64,000 nt of DNA, taken from assembly GCA_041656735.1 (NCBI GenBank), contig JBBACY010000001.1, positions 62,001 through 126,000 of the forward strand, in the 5' to 3' direction. Made by a program: the position numbers and the translations under genes. Within the stretch, counting starts at the first letter, position 1. Every line of letters starts with the position of its first letter. Source of the stretch: Perlabentimonas sp041656735 (lineage in GTDB: Bacteria > Bacteroidota > Bacteroidia > Bacteroidales > Tenuifilaceae). Below are positions 8,314 to 16,398 of the stretch, one piece after another. A model generated the notes under the pieces. It saw only the letters and a list, made by a program, of their open reading frames with translations. It did no database searches and was not told where the DNA came from.

Positions 8314-9711
8314 CTAAAATTCGCAATTGTGTGGCGTTCTGGGGAAGGGAATCACATCCCTAATATTAGCCATACCCGTAACAAAAAGCAGAAGCCTCTC
8401 GAATCCTAACCCAAACCCGCTATGTGGCGCTGTACCGAACTTGCGCGTTTCTAAATACCACCACATTTCATCCTTGGGAACGCCCATTTCGTCCATTCGC
8501 TGGGTAAGTTTCTCCAAGTTATCTTCACGCTGTGAGCCGCCAATTATTTCGCCAATCTTCGGAAATAGCACATCCATAGCCCGAACCGTTTTACCATCGT
8601 CGTTTTGTTTCATATAAAACGCCTTAATTTCGTTGGGATAGTTAGTAAGAATAACGGGCTTCTTAAAGTGCTTTTCAACTAGGTAGCGCTCGTGCTCACT
8701 TTGCAGGTCAACACCCCAAAAAACAGGGTACTCCCACTTCACGTCAACGCTTTCGAGTATTTTAATGGCCTCGGTATAGTCTAACCTTTCAAACTTCGTT
8801 TTGGCAACAAGTTTTAACCTCTCAATCAGCTCCTTATCCCACATTTTATTCAAAAACTCAAGGTCGTCTGCACAATGTTCGAGGGCATAATTAATAAGAT
8901 ATTTAAGAAACTCCTCGGCCAAATCCATATTGTCGGTTATATCGTAAAAGGCCATTTCGGGTTCAATCATCCAAAACTCGGCAAGGTGGCGGGGTGTATT
9001 CGAGTTCTCGGCACGGAAAGTTGGGCCAAAGGTATAAATTTCCGATAGCGCAAGTGCTCCTAGCTCGCCCTCAAGCTGTCCCGAAACGGTTAGGTGGGTC
9101 TCTTTTCCAAAGAAATCTTCTTCATAGTTAACTTTCCCATCCTCATTACGAGGGGTGTTCTCCATATCGAGCGTAGTAACCCTAAACATTGCGCCAGCCC
9201 CCTCGGCATCAGAAGATGTTATAACAGGAGTGTGCAGGTATACAAAGCCCTTATCATTGTAAAACTTATGAATGGCAAATGCCATAGCGTGACGAATACG
9301 AAGCACCGCTCCAAAGGTATTGGTACGAGGCCTTAGGTGTGCAATTTCTCGTAAAAACTCAAGGCTATGCCCCTTTTTTTGTAGCGGATACTGCAATGGG
9401 TCTGCCTCTCCATATATCTCTATTTTCTGCGCCTGTATCTCAACTGGCTGTTGTGCGCCTGGCGATTCAACTAATGTCCCATCAACTCTAATACAAGCAC
9501 CGGTATTTATATGCTTTAAATACTCGTCGCCAAAAACGGCCACATCGGCCACTACCTGTATGCTATGAACTGTTGAACCATCGTTAAGAGCGATAAAAGC
9601 AACATTTTTATTACCTCGGCGGGTACGCACCCATCCTTTAGCTGTTACATTTGAGCCAACAACTCCGTTTTTTAAGAGTGCTGCAATTTTAGTTCGCGAT
9701 TTAAGTGTCAT
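8314..9711 (-). CDS. asnS: asparaginyl-tRNA synthetase
   Basis: A class IIb aminoacyl-tRNA synthetase that charges tRNA-Asn. The ATG at 9711 (MTLKSRTKIAALL) is chosen over an in-frame TTG 18 bases upstream. An OB-fold anticodon-binding domain fills about residues 10-105 (GWVRTRRGNKNVAFIALNDG). The catalytic domain holds motif 2 (FRAENSNTPRHLAEFWMIEP) and motif 3 (GFGLGFERLLLFVTG), and the protein ends IPFPRTPHNCEF. About 465 residues, the usual length. A -7-type promoter box lies about 60 bases upstream. Confidence 0.97.
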   Translation of the reverse strand: MTLKSRTKIAALLKNGVVGSNVTAKGWVRTRRGNKNVAFIALNDGSTVHSIQVVADVAVFGDEYLKHINTGACIRVDGTLVESPGAQQPVEIQAQKIEIYGEADPLQYPLQKKGHSLEFLREIAHLRPRTNTFGAVLRIRHAMAFAIHKFYNDKGFVYLHTPVITSSDAEGAGAMFRVTTLDMENTPRNEDGKVNYEEDFFGKETHLTVSGQLEGELGALALSEIYTFGPTFRAENSNTPRHLAEFWMIEPEMAFYDITDNMDLAEEFLKYLINYALEHCADDLEFLNKMWDKELIERLKLVAKTKFERLDYTEAIKILESVDVKWEYPVFWGVDLQSEHERYLVEKHFKKPVILTNYPNEIKAFYMKQNDDGKTVRAMDVLFPKIGEIIGGSQREDNLEKLTQRMDEMGVPKDEMWWYLETRKFGTAPHSGFGLGFERLLLFVTGMANIRDVIPFPRTPHNCEF

Positions 9712-9769
9712 ATTTAAGTAAATTAGCAATTAACAAATTGATTTGCACGTATTCAATACGGGCAATGCA

Positions 9770-9777
9770 CAAAAGTA
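9770..9777 (-). promoter_or_regulatory. Bacteroidetes-type -7 box upstream of asnS
   Basis: The minus strand reads TACTTTTG, a perfect TAnnTTTG -7 box, about 60 bases before the asnS ATG. I see no clear TTG -33 box at the right spacing. Confidence 0.5.
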
Positions 9778-9846
9778 ACCATTTTTTAAGAAAAACAGTA
9801 TTATCTCTCTCCTACGATTTGTACTTGTGAGTAGGATTATAAAACC

Positions 9847-10860
9847 CTACGAACCGTAATAGGTTGACAGGCGCCTTCGAAAAACCTTATCGTTGGCCTC
9901 ATTTATGGTGGCAATAAACGCTTCAATCTTAGTGAATCGCTGCTCATACTCCTGACTCGATATTACATCCTGGTCCTGAAAAACTACATAATCAATTTTA
10001 TAACCGCTCCTATCAAGGGTCATAGCAACAGCTGCTTTGTAGTCGTCAAAAATGATAATAGAGGGAAGGTTACTCTTACTATACAGAAGAATTGACGAGG
10101 TCACTCGTTGTTGTATATACTCTATCTGAGATATCCCTAAATATTTTGTTCCAAGCAGTAATCTAACCAAATCTATTTGTGCAATCTGCATACGCTTGCC
10201 CTGACTTGCTAGCATTTCATAATCTTTTTGTGAGGTCTCCAAAAAAAGATTCAGAAACTTACTAGGCACACCCTGCAAGTCTTTCATATCATTCTCACGC
10301 TTGCGTAGCTTGTACTCACGCTGGGCCAAATTTTGGTCGTAGGGTATGTAATTACTCCACTTTTTAGTCCGTTTATACGATTGGGTTACTGGTTTGGGTT
10401 TCCATTTCGACTGTGGCCGAATCATTATTGGGTCCGATAGTGATAAATGTTGCGATTCGATAGCGTAAACCAAACAGTTAACAAAATGAACATACCCACC
10501 GCCCAAAGTACCGTGAAGAGCCGACCATAAGGTGCTTGGTTGTTGCTTACTTACAGCAGAATCGGAAAGGCTCTGCTCTTCAATTTCCAGCTTACGGGTT
10601 TTAAGATGATTTATAAAATCTTCGTCGAGACTAACTGGATAAAAAGTAGCTGACTCGCTTTCGCTATCAAAAGAAAACTCATCGGTATGGTAAAGAGCCC
10701 TAACGTCCATAACGTAATTGGTATCGTTAGAGAGTTTTACGTGAAGGTTGTAGTCTCTTCCCCAACGCAACTCGCTAATCGACGGCATTTTCTGTTGCCC
10801 CATTGAAACCATTGAGCAAAGTAAAAGCACGTAAAGCCATATAAGTCTTTTTGTTATCAT
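9847..10860 (-). CDS. secreted protein of unknown function
   Basis: A 337-residue protein with a clear signal peptide (MITKRLIWLYVLLLCSMVSMGQQ), so it should be exported. The first half has beta-type stretches and a segment LWSALHGTLGGGYVHFVNCLVYAIE that may be a short helix. A basic region follows (KWKPKPVTQSYKRTKKWSNY, then KLRKRENDM), and the C-terminal half is helical. There are no recognisable catalytic motifs. It stands alone on the minus strand between asnS (about 120 bp away) and ddh (about 215 bp away). I do not recognise the family. Confidence 0.6.
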   Translation of the reverse strand: MITKRLIWLYVLLLCSMVSMGQQKMPSISELRWGRDYNLHVKLSNDTNYVMDVRALYHTDEFSFDSESESATFYPVSLDEDFINHLKTRKLEIEEQSLSDSAVSKQQPSTLWSALHGTLGGGYVHFVNCLVYAIESQHLSLSDPIMIRPQSKWKPKPVTQSYKRTKKWSNYIPYDQNLAQREYKLRKRENDMKDLQGVPSKFLNLFLETSQKDYEMLASQGKRMQIAQIDLVRLLLGTKYLGISQIEYIQQRVTSSILLYSKSNLPSIIIFDDYKAAVAMTLDRSGYKIDYVVFQDQDVISSQEYEQRFTKIEAFIATINEANDKVFRRRLSTYYGS

Positions 10861-11076
10861 AATATGTAAAATTATATTTTCGTGTTTAAAGATACAAAAA
10901 GATAGTTAGCATTATGCGCTATTTTGCCCGAAATGGGAAAGGTATGCCTATGCCCTTTTGCTACAAACACATACGCAACCCAAAGTTAAATAGGCGAAAA
11001 TAAAAATGGAAAATGAAGAAATGGCTCCTAATTGTTTATTAAGTTCTAGGTACCAACAGATACTACGGAAGCAGCT

Positions 11077-11982
11077 TTACACAAGCTTTTTAAGCAGCTC
11101 CTCCTTGTTGCCAAACAGATAATCGATGGGCGCAATTTCGGGCATAGTGTAGGCACCTGGTTGCTGACGCAATACAGCCCTGGCGCATGAAACCAACACT
11201 TGAGCCGTTAAAGCTGGATTATTTATCTTCATTCTGAACTCGAACTGCTGATTTTGAGTTTTACCCGAAACCCCTTTGTGCTCCAACAAAACGCCATGCC
11301 CCATATCCTGTAGCTGATTGACATCGGAAACGGGGATAACGTGGGTTTCATCTTTCAAAAAATAGCTGTCGGACTTTATCTCGGCAATCACTTTTTCGAG
11401 GCTAGCATCCTCTTCCAACTCAACATACACCATACGCCGATGGATACCCGTACCAGTGGGGATTGTAATAGAAAGAGCATTCTTAACTCCCTTCTTGCTT
11501 TTGGCAACCACCGAATGACCCATGCTCATACCTGGGCCAAAATTGGTGTAGGTTAACCCCTTTGGTGCCATAGTCAGCATTAATGTACGTATAACCGAGT
11601 CGGTTCCTGGGTCCCACCCAGCAGAAATTATCGCTTTGGAATTATGCTTCTTACCAGTTTCATCCAGCAGACTGCGTAATTTCAGCATCTCTTCGCCATG
11701 AATATCAAAACTATTTACTGTGGATATTCCCGCTTCCATATAAGCTTTTGCAACCTGTGGAATGGTTCGGGTGGGCGAACAGAGAATAGCTACATCCACC
11801 TCTCCCAATTCAGAGATATCGGTTACCACCTTAACGCCTTGTAATTCGATGGGAATATTTTTTGCTGAACCAACACGACGAACAACACCAACAAGCTGCA
11901 TATCGGGTGCTGCCTGAATGGCCTCAACCGAGAATTTACCTATATTACCATAGCTCACTACAGCAACTTTAATCTTATTCAT
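11077..11982 (-). CDS. ddh: meso-diaminopimelate dehydrogenase
   Basis: An NADPH-dependent enzyme that reductively aminates L-2-amino-6-oxopimelate to meso-diaminopimelate, the one-step dehydrogenase branch of lysine/peptidoglycan precursor synthesis. The ATG at 11982 (MNKIKVAVVSYGNIGKFSV) is preferred to a GTG 30 bases upstream. The N-terminal Rossmann stretch SYGNIGKFSVEAI is followed by LVGVVRRV. The substrate-side motif SAGWDPGTDSV and FGPGMSMGHSV are characteristic, and the C-terminus (PAALTAQVLVSCARA-like stretch) fits. About 301 residues, near the usual 300-330. Its upstream side opens into the repeat region, so its promoter must lie in the first 200 bases. Confidence 0.93.
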   Translation of the reverse strand: MNKIKVAVVSYGNIGKFSVEAIQAAPDMQLVGVVRRVGSAKNIPIELQGVKVVTDISELGEVDVAILCSPTRTIPQVAKAYMEAGISTVNSFDIHGEEMLKLRSLLDETGKKHNSKAIISAGWDPGTDSVIRTLMLTMAPKGLTYTNFGPGMSMGHSVVAKSKKGVKNALSITIPTGTGIHRRMVYVELEEDASLEKVIAEIKSDSYFLKDETHVIPVSDVNQLQDMGHGVLLEHKGVSGKTQNQQFEFRMKINNPALTAQVLVSCARAVLRQQPGAYTMPEIAPIDYLFGNKEELLKKLV

Positions 11983-12233
11983 AACTTTTGTATTTGAAAG
12001 AATAGTTTTCACCTACAAATATTCAAAAAGTCTTTGACTTGTAGGGTATTTGTGGCTAATTTCTTTTGAAGTTTTTTGAGTTTAGCAGATTTTGGTTGTT
12101 GGGGAGAACGATATTTATGCCTTGAGTATAGTTTTTTTTGATTTGTTACTGTACGACAGTGTCATCGAAAACCTCAAACACCGAGCAGTTCGACAAAAGG
12201 GTTTGGGCTTGGCGTTTCCTCGCTTTCAGTGAG

Positions 12234-13167
12234 TTATTCACATCTGACCCTTTCAGGGTCGTGCTCGTTACGCAGAGTTGGCTGACGCGGGGTTATTCAC
12301 ATTTGACCCTTTCAGGGTCGGGCTCGTTACGCAGTGTTGGCTGACGCGGAGTTATTCATATTTGACCCCTTCAGGGTCGTGCTCGTTACGCAGTGTTGGC
12401 TGACGCGGGGTTATTCATATTTGACCCCTTCAGGGTCGGGCTCGTTAGGCAGTGTTGGCTGACGCGGGGTTATTCATATTTGACCCTTTCAGGGTCGGGC
12501 TCGTTTCGCAGTGTTGGTTGATGCGGAGTTATTCATATTTGACCCTTTCAGGGTCGGGCTCGTTACGCAGTGTTGGCTGACGCGGGGTTATTCACATTTG
12601 ACCCCTTCAGGGTCGGACTCGTTTCGCAGAGTTGGCTGACGCGGGGTTATTCATATTTGACCCTTTCAGGGTCGGGCTCGTTACGCAGTGTTGGCTGACG
12701 CGGGGTTATTCACATTTGACCCTTTCAGGGTCGGGCTCGTTACGCAGAGTTGGCTGACGCGGGGTTATTCATATTTGACCCCTTCAGGGTCGGGCTCGTT
12801 TCGCAGTTTTGGCTGATGCGGGGTTATTCATATTTGACCCCTTCAGGGTCGGGATCGTTACGCAGAGTTGGCTGACGCAGGGTTATTCATATTTGACCCT
12901 TTCAGGGTCGGGCTCGTTACGCAGTTTTGGTTGATGCGAGTTTATTCACATTTGACCCTTTCAGGGTCGGGCTCGTTACGCAGTTTTGGCTGACGCGGGG
13001 TTATTCATATTTGACCCTTTCAGGGTCGGGCTAGTTACGCAGTGTTGGCTGACGCGGGGTTATTCATATTTGACCCCTTCAGGGTCGGGCTCGTTACGCA
13101 GTTTTGGTTGATGCGGGGTTATTCATATTTGACCCTTTCAGGGTCGGGATCGTTACGCAGAGTTGGC
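12234..13167. repeat. 59-bp tandem repeat array, sixteen copies, each with a GACCC..GGGTC hairpin
   Basis: Sixteen head-to-tail units of exactly 59 bases run from 12234 to 13167; the GACCC landmark recurs at 12246 and then every 59 bases to 13131. Each unit contains the palindrome GACCCTTTCAGGGTC (or the C variant GACCCCTTCAGGGTC), then GGGCTCGTTACGCAG, then TTGGCTGACGCGGGG. Units differ by scattered substitutions (catatttg/cacatttg, acgcag/tcgcag, gtgttgg/ttttgg), so this is not a recent perfect amplification. The period is not a multiple of three, so no continuous coding frame is preserved. The last unit runs straight into the flank of the transposase gene; a single extra unit sits at 13869 on the other side. 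Confidence 0.95.
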
Positions 13168-13301
13168 GCCATAATGCCTCTCTAGAACATCATAGAGCAA
13201 CCACGAAGTGGTTAAACATGAATAACCACGAATAATTGCACTAGCAATTATCGTGGTATGACCAAGCCGTGGGGAGGGAACTCTGAAGGAGTTCAATATA
13301 T

Positions 13302-13748
13302 TCAACATAAATATTTCTCATCAAATTCAACCCTGTGTTTTTTTAGTAGCCCTATATATTCTTTTCTGTAATTTACTTTTTTGTGGTGTTCAACCTGATT
13401 TTTTACATATTCTATCAAATTATCTTTAGCGGAAATGCTATAGGTAAATGCTCCATACCCATTCTGCCAACCATTAAACATGGGGAAAATCTTTTCCTGT
13501 TTTATAAAGCTCGATGTTGCAAGTTTTATATCCTTTATCAATTTCGCAGGAGCAATCATAGGGTTTATATGTGTAACAATATGCAGGTGGTCTTCTACAC
13601 CGCCAATCCTGTATAAATGACAATTGTTTTTTTCAAATATTCCCCAAATATATCGGAACAACTGATCGCGCCCTGATTCTATTAGTGTTCTCTCCCTATT
13701 TTTCGTCGAAAATACTATTTGATAAAGAATTTGGGTGTATGTACTCAT
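13302..13748 (-). CDS. IS200-like Y1 (REP-associated tyrosine-type) transposase
   Basis: A 148-residue HUH single-strand transposase. The HUH pair is in EDHLHIVTH (His54, His56). The catalytic tyrosine is in NLIEYVKNQVEHHKK (Tyr114). FNGWQNGYGAFTYSIS is the signature before it, typical of the IS200-like/RAYT group in Bacteroidetes. It is full length with no frameshift, so it is potentially active. Y1 enzymes cut and rejoin single-stranded DNA next to hairpins. The gene is flanked on both sides by palindrome-rich direct repeats and by the 59-bp array, the usual neighbourhood of REP-associated RAYTs rather than a classical IS200 with one hairpin at each end. It starts with ATG at 13748. Confidence 0.9.
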   Translation of the reverse strand: MSTYTQILYQIVFSTKNRERTLIESGRDQLFRYIWGIFEKNNCHLYRIGGVEDHLHIVTHINPMIAPAKLIKDIKLATSSFIKQEKIFPMFNGWQNGYGAFTYSISAKDNLIEYVKNQVEHHKKVNYRKEYIGLLKKHRVEFDEKYLC

Positions 13749-13868
13749 GGCAAGTAACTTTTAATTGATTCTTTTAAAGTTTAAAAATACATTTTTTTCT
13801 TTACTCGCTAGATAGTTTATTAAAATTCACTTCTTTTTAAGACACTGTTTTTCTAGTCTTGAAACTTC

Positions 13869-14036
13869 TTCACATTTGACCCTTTCAGGGTCGGGCTCGT
13901 TTCGCAGAATTGGCGCCATAATGCCTCTCCAGATTACACCTCTCTAGAACATCTTAGCGCAACCACGAATAATTGCGCTAGCAATTATCGTGGTATGACC
14001 AAGCCGTGGGAAGGGAACTCTGAAGGAGTTCAATAT
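13869..14036. repeat. right-hand copy of the composite repeat flanking the transposase
   Basis: Begins with one 59-bp-type unit (palindrome GACCCTTTCAGGGTC at about 13878), then the same modules as 13119-13298. It contains the near-perfect palindrome CCACGAATAATTGCGCTAGC with its complementary half, and ends at GAACTCTGAAGGAGTTC. The rest of the gap up to the tRNA (14037-14274) is AT-rich and holds nothing I can name. Confidence 0.85.
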
Positions 14037-14274
14037 CATAAACTTACTTGCCAACGAAAACATTTAATGGGTAGGTACAGGTTAAACCATTGCTAAACAC
14101 AAACGCTTTAACACTGGTTATAAAATGCAATACCATTAAAAACTACGCAATTTTTGGCACGAAGCACAAATAATGATAGCATTTAACTTGTGAGTATTAA
14201 CTATCCCCTACCGGAATAAAAAATGTCACACAATTCTAATTATATAAAATAGAATTGGCTCGTTTACGTTTTTA

Positions 14275-14306
14275 TTTGCTGCGAAAGCAAAAAAGGTTTA
14301 CTTTTG
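14275..14306 (+). promoter_or_regulatory. promoter of tRNA-Arg
   Basis: TTTG at 14275-14278 and TACTTTTG at 14299-14306 are separated by 20 bases. This is a full match to the Bacteroidetes -33/-7 arrangement and ends 13 bases before the tRNA. Confidence 0.8.
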
Positions 14307-14319
14307 CACACTCTATTCG

Positions 14320-14391
14320 GGTCCCATAGTTCAATGGATAGAATAGCGGTTTCCTAAACCGTAGATCCAAGTTCGATTCTTGGTGGGACTA
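14320..14391 (+). tRNA. tRNA-Arg (anticodon CCU)
   Basis: A 72-base cloverleaf can be drawn. The acceptor arm is GGTCCCA paired with TGGGACT (a G-U pair at the end), followed by U8 and A9. The D arm is GTTC..GAAT. The anticodon arm is GCGGT-TTCCTAA-ACCGT with CCT as anticodon. Variable loop AGATC, T arm CCAAG-TTCGATT-CTTGG, discriminator A. CCA is not encoded. It reads AGG codons. It has its own promoter and terminator. Confidence 0.96.
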
Positions 14392-14395
14392 CTTT

Positions 14396-14440
14396 AAACC
14401 CCTGTAAATAAAAAACATTTACAGGGGTTTGTTGTTTTTT
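14396..14440 (+). terminator. terminator of tRNA-Arg
   Basis: The 14-base arms AAACCCCTGTAAAT and ATTTACAGGGGTTT pair perfectly around a 7-base loop and are followed by GTTGTTTTTT. It starts five bases after the tRNA. Confidence 0.92.
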
Positions 14441-14576
14441 AAAGGGCAATACGGTATCCAAAACTTACAATTTAACACTAAATTATTGTGTGATATACTA
14501 CATAAAAATCAGGTTCTACAATAGGTTAATAAATCTTTGTTCTATGCAAAGAGAAAAACATTGCTCTTGGTATTTA

Positions 14577-14607
14577 TTGCGCAGGTTGCAACTCTATCGT
14601 ATATTTG
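14577..14607 (+). promoter_or_regulatory. promoter of yciH
   Basis: TTG at 14577-14579 and TATATTTG at 14600-14607, spaced by 20 bases, fit the Bacteroidetes -33/-7 pattern. The ATG lies about 78 bases downstream. Confidence 0.7.
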
Positions 14608-14684
14608 CTAACAGCATAAAGCGAGCAGCAGTTGACCAAAAAAATCTAAAATCTTCGAAATAAAAAACCCAAAAATTATTTACA

Positions 14685-15026
14685 ATGAACGATTGGAAAG
14701 ATAAGCTAAAGTTTGCCTATTCAACAAATCCAGACTATAAACCCGAGGAAGACAATGATATAAGCGAATCAATTAAACCTTCGCAACAAGTGCTAAAGGT
14801 GTGGATTGAGAAGAAGCATAGGGGTGGAAAACCCGTTTCAATAATTGAGGGTTTTGTTGGTGACGATAATGAGATGAAAGAGTTGGGGAAAATTATTAAA
14901 TCTCGATGTGGCGTTGGTGGTACGGTAAAAGATGGAAATATTATAATACAAGGCGAGTTTCGCGATAGGATAGTATCTATACTGCACGAGCTAGGCTACA
15001 AAAACTCAAAAAAGGCTGGAGGATAA
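14685..15026 (+). CDS. yciH: SUI1/eIF1-family translation initiation factor YciH
   Basis: A 113-residue protein of the SUI1 family. After a variable acidic N-terminus (residues 1-33) comes the conserved alpha/beta fold: VWIEKKHRGGKPVSIIEGF, then LGKIIKSRCGVGGTVKDG, IIIQGEFRDRIVSILHELGY. The R-GGK and CGVGGTVKDG blocks are diagnostic. Bacterial YciH is thought to influence start-site selection on the 30S subunit. It is monocistronic by appearance, with its own promoter upstream. Confidence 0.9.
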   Translation: MNDWKDKLKFAYSTNPDYKPEEDNDISESIKPSQQVLKVWIEKKHRGGKPVSIIEGFVGDDNEMKELGKIIKSRCGVGGTVKDGNIIIQGEFRDRIVSILHELGYKNSKKAGG

Positions 15027-15127
15027 TCTTTAGGTCATTAATTAACTTATAGTTAAATAGTCAAAGCTAACCAAACTGTTTAATTCCAAACATTACATTT
15101 ATATACTGGAAAACATAAAATAAACAA

Positions 15128-16396
15128 ATGAAAAAAATTCTCTCATTATACATACTGCTAGTCGTGGTATTAACTTCATTTGCAGGCGATACCCTAAAGA
15201 TAATGCAATACAACCTACTGTATTACGATAAGATTTCCCAATGGTGCAGCGAAGCGAATAACAGTGTTGAGCGAAAAAACGAATACCTAAAAACAATTAC
15301 CTCTCATTACAAACCCGATATATTTACGGTAAACGAAATGAATGGGAGTTCGCAAAGCACCGACAAATTATTGAACAATGTATTCAATACAAATGGTTTA
15401 AGTAATTACAAAAGAGCAGAATATACAGGATCATATATTGTAAATATGCTATACTACAACTCGGAGAAACTGGCGTTAAAATCACAATCGTATATTTTAA
15501 CCTCGCCCCGAATTACCGATGTTTACCAACTTTACTATAAATCTGATAACCTACAAAATACCGATACTGTTTTCATAACCTGTATGGTAATGCATTTAAA
15601 AGCGGGGAACAACTCCAGCGATGCCTCAAAACGCGAAACCTCAAGCGAGCAGATTATGAGCTACATTCAGAATTATGGTATTAAGGGTAACGTGTTTTTA
15701 ATGGGCGACTTTAACGTTTACACCTCATCCGAAAAGGCTTTTCAAAATTTTTTACAACCAACTAGCCCGGGAGTTCAACTTGTCGACCCAGTGAATGCGC
15801 TGGGAAAATGGCACGATAATGCCAACTTTTCTGCCTATCACACGCAATCAACCCATACCGAAAGTGGTTGCCCTTCGTCGGGTGGAATGGACGATCGGTT
15901 CGACTTTATTTTAGCCTCAAAGCCTGTTATGCAGGGAAGTATGGGAGTTATTTACGTAAATAATTCATACTGGGCCTTCGGGCAGGATGGAAATCGGCTT
16001 GACGGCTCGCTAATTGATGAACCAACAAACACATCCTTGCCTCCTGCTGTTATTAATGCGCTTTACAATATGTCCGACCATCTGCCTGTGGTAATGAGTA
16101 TATACGCCGATACTGGACTGCTTTCTTCCTCAACGATAGATACCAATTCAACACAAATTATCGATTTTGTAAATCCTGTAAATGATTCTTTAACCCTTAG
16201 GTACAAAGGGCAGATGGATGCAAAAGTAAGTGTTTCGCTTATAAACCAAAATGGGTCGGTGGTGCTAAACTCCAAGACTGCTATGTCCCCAAACGGCACT
16301 TATTATTACAATGTACAAGGCCTTCCATCTGGGGTTTATATTCTAAAGGTAAAATCTAAACACATCAACTTTAGCAATAAAATTGTAAAACTTTAG
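15128..16396 (+). CDS. secreted endonuclease/exonuclease/phosphatase-family protein with type IX sorting-like tail
   Basis: A 422-residue exported protein: signal peptide MKKILSLYILLVVVLTSFAG, then an EEP-fold catalytic domain to about residue 330. Expected active-site pieces are visible: QYNLLYYD, NEMNG (Glu70), MGDFNVYTS (Asp194, Asn196) and SDHLPVVMS (His318). A C-terminal beta domain of about 80 residues ends SGVYILKVKSKHINFSNKIVKL, the look of a type A T9SS sorting domain. It is therefore likely delivered to or beyond the cell surface, to act on extracellular nucleic acid or phosphodiester substrates. The next gene starts two bases after its stop, so the two form an operon. Confidence 0.85.
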   Translation: MKKILSLYILLVVVLTSFAGDTLKIMQYNLLYYDKISQWCSEANNSVERKNEYLKTITSHYKPDIFTVNEMNGSSQSTDKLLNNVFNTNGLSNYKRAEYTGSYIVNMLYYNSEKLALKSQSYILTSPRITDVYQLYYKSDNLQNTDTVFITCMVMHLKAGNNSSDASKRETSSEQIMSYIQNYGIKGNVFLMGDFNVYTSSEKAFQNFLQPTSPGVQLVDPVNALGKWHDNANFSAYHTQSTHTESGCPSSGGMDDRFDFILASKPVMQGSMGVIYVNNSYWAFGQDGNRLDGSLIDEPTNTSLPPAVINALYNMSDHLPVVMSIYADTGLLSSSTIDTNSTQIIDFVNPVNDSLTLRYKGQMDAKVSVSLINQNGSVVLNSKTAMSPNGTYYYNVQGLPSGVYILKVKSKHINFSNKIVKL

Positions 16397-16398
16397 TA

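Larger units (their letters stand above)
13119..14036. mobile_element. RAYT-like transposase unit framed by composite direct repeats
   Basis: The transposase gene at 13302-13748 sits between two direct repeats of about 170-180 bases. The left copy spans about 13119-13298, the right copy about 13869-14036. Both contain, in order, the 59-bp palindrome module, TTGGCGCCATAATGCCTCTC, CTCTCTAGAACATC, a long imperfect palindrome (CCACGAATAATTGC..GCAATTATCGTGG), ATGACCAAGCCGTGGG and GAACTCTGAAGGAGTTC. The left copy has an extra CCACGAAGTGG hairpin segment, the right an extra CAGATTACACCTCTCT segment. The stretch 13749-13868 between the gene start and the right repeat is AT-rich. Confidence 0.75.

Noticed and set aside
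12138..12344. ORF of 68 codons entering the 59-bp array
   Set aside because: The repeat period of 59 is not a multiple of three, so the frame is lost in the next unit, and the peptide has no features of a real protein.
12234..13167. CRISPR array
   Set aside because: The units are contiguous with no unique spacers between repeats, and no cas genes are present in the window.
13749..13868. Possible second small gene or left end of an IS200 element
   Set aside because: AT-rich with no open frame of length; no hairpin end typical of IS200 could be defined.
16063..16299. Opposite-strand ORF within the secreted nuclease gene
   Set aside because: A shadow of a well-supported coding sequence, without family features.
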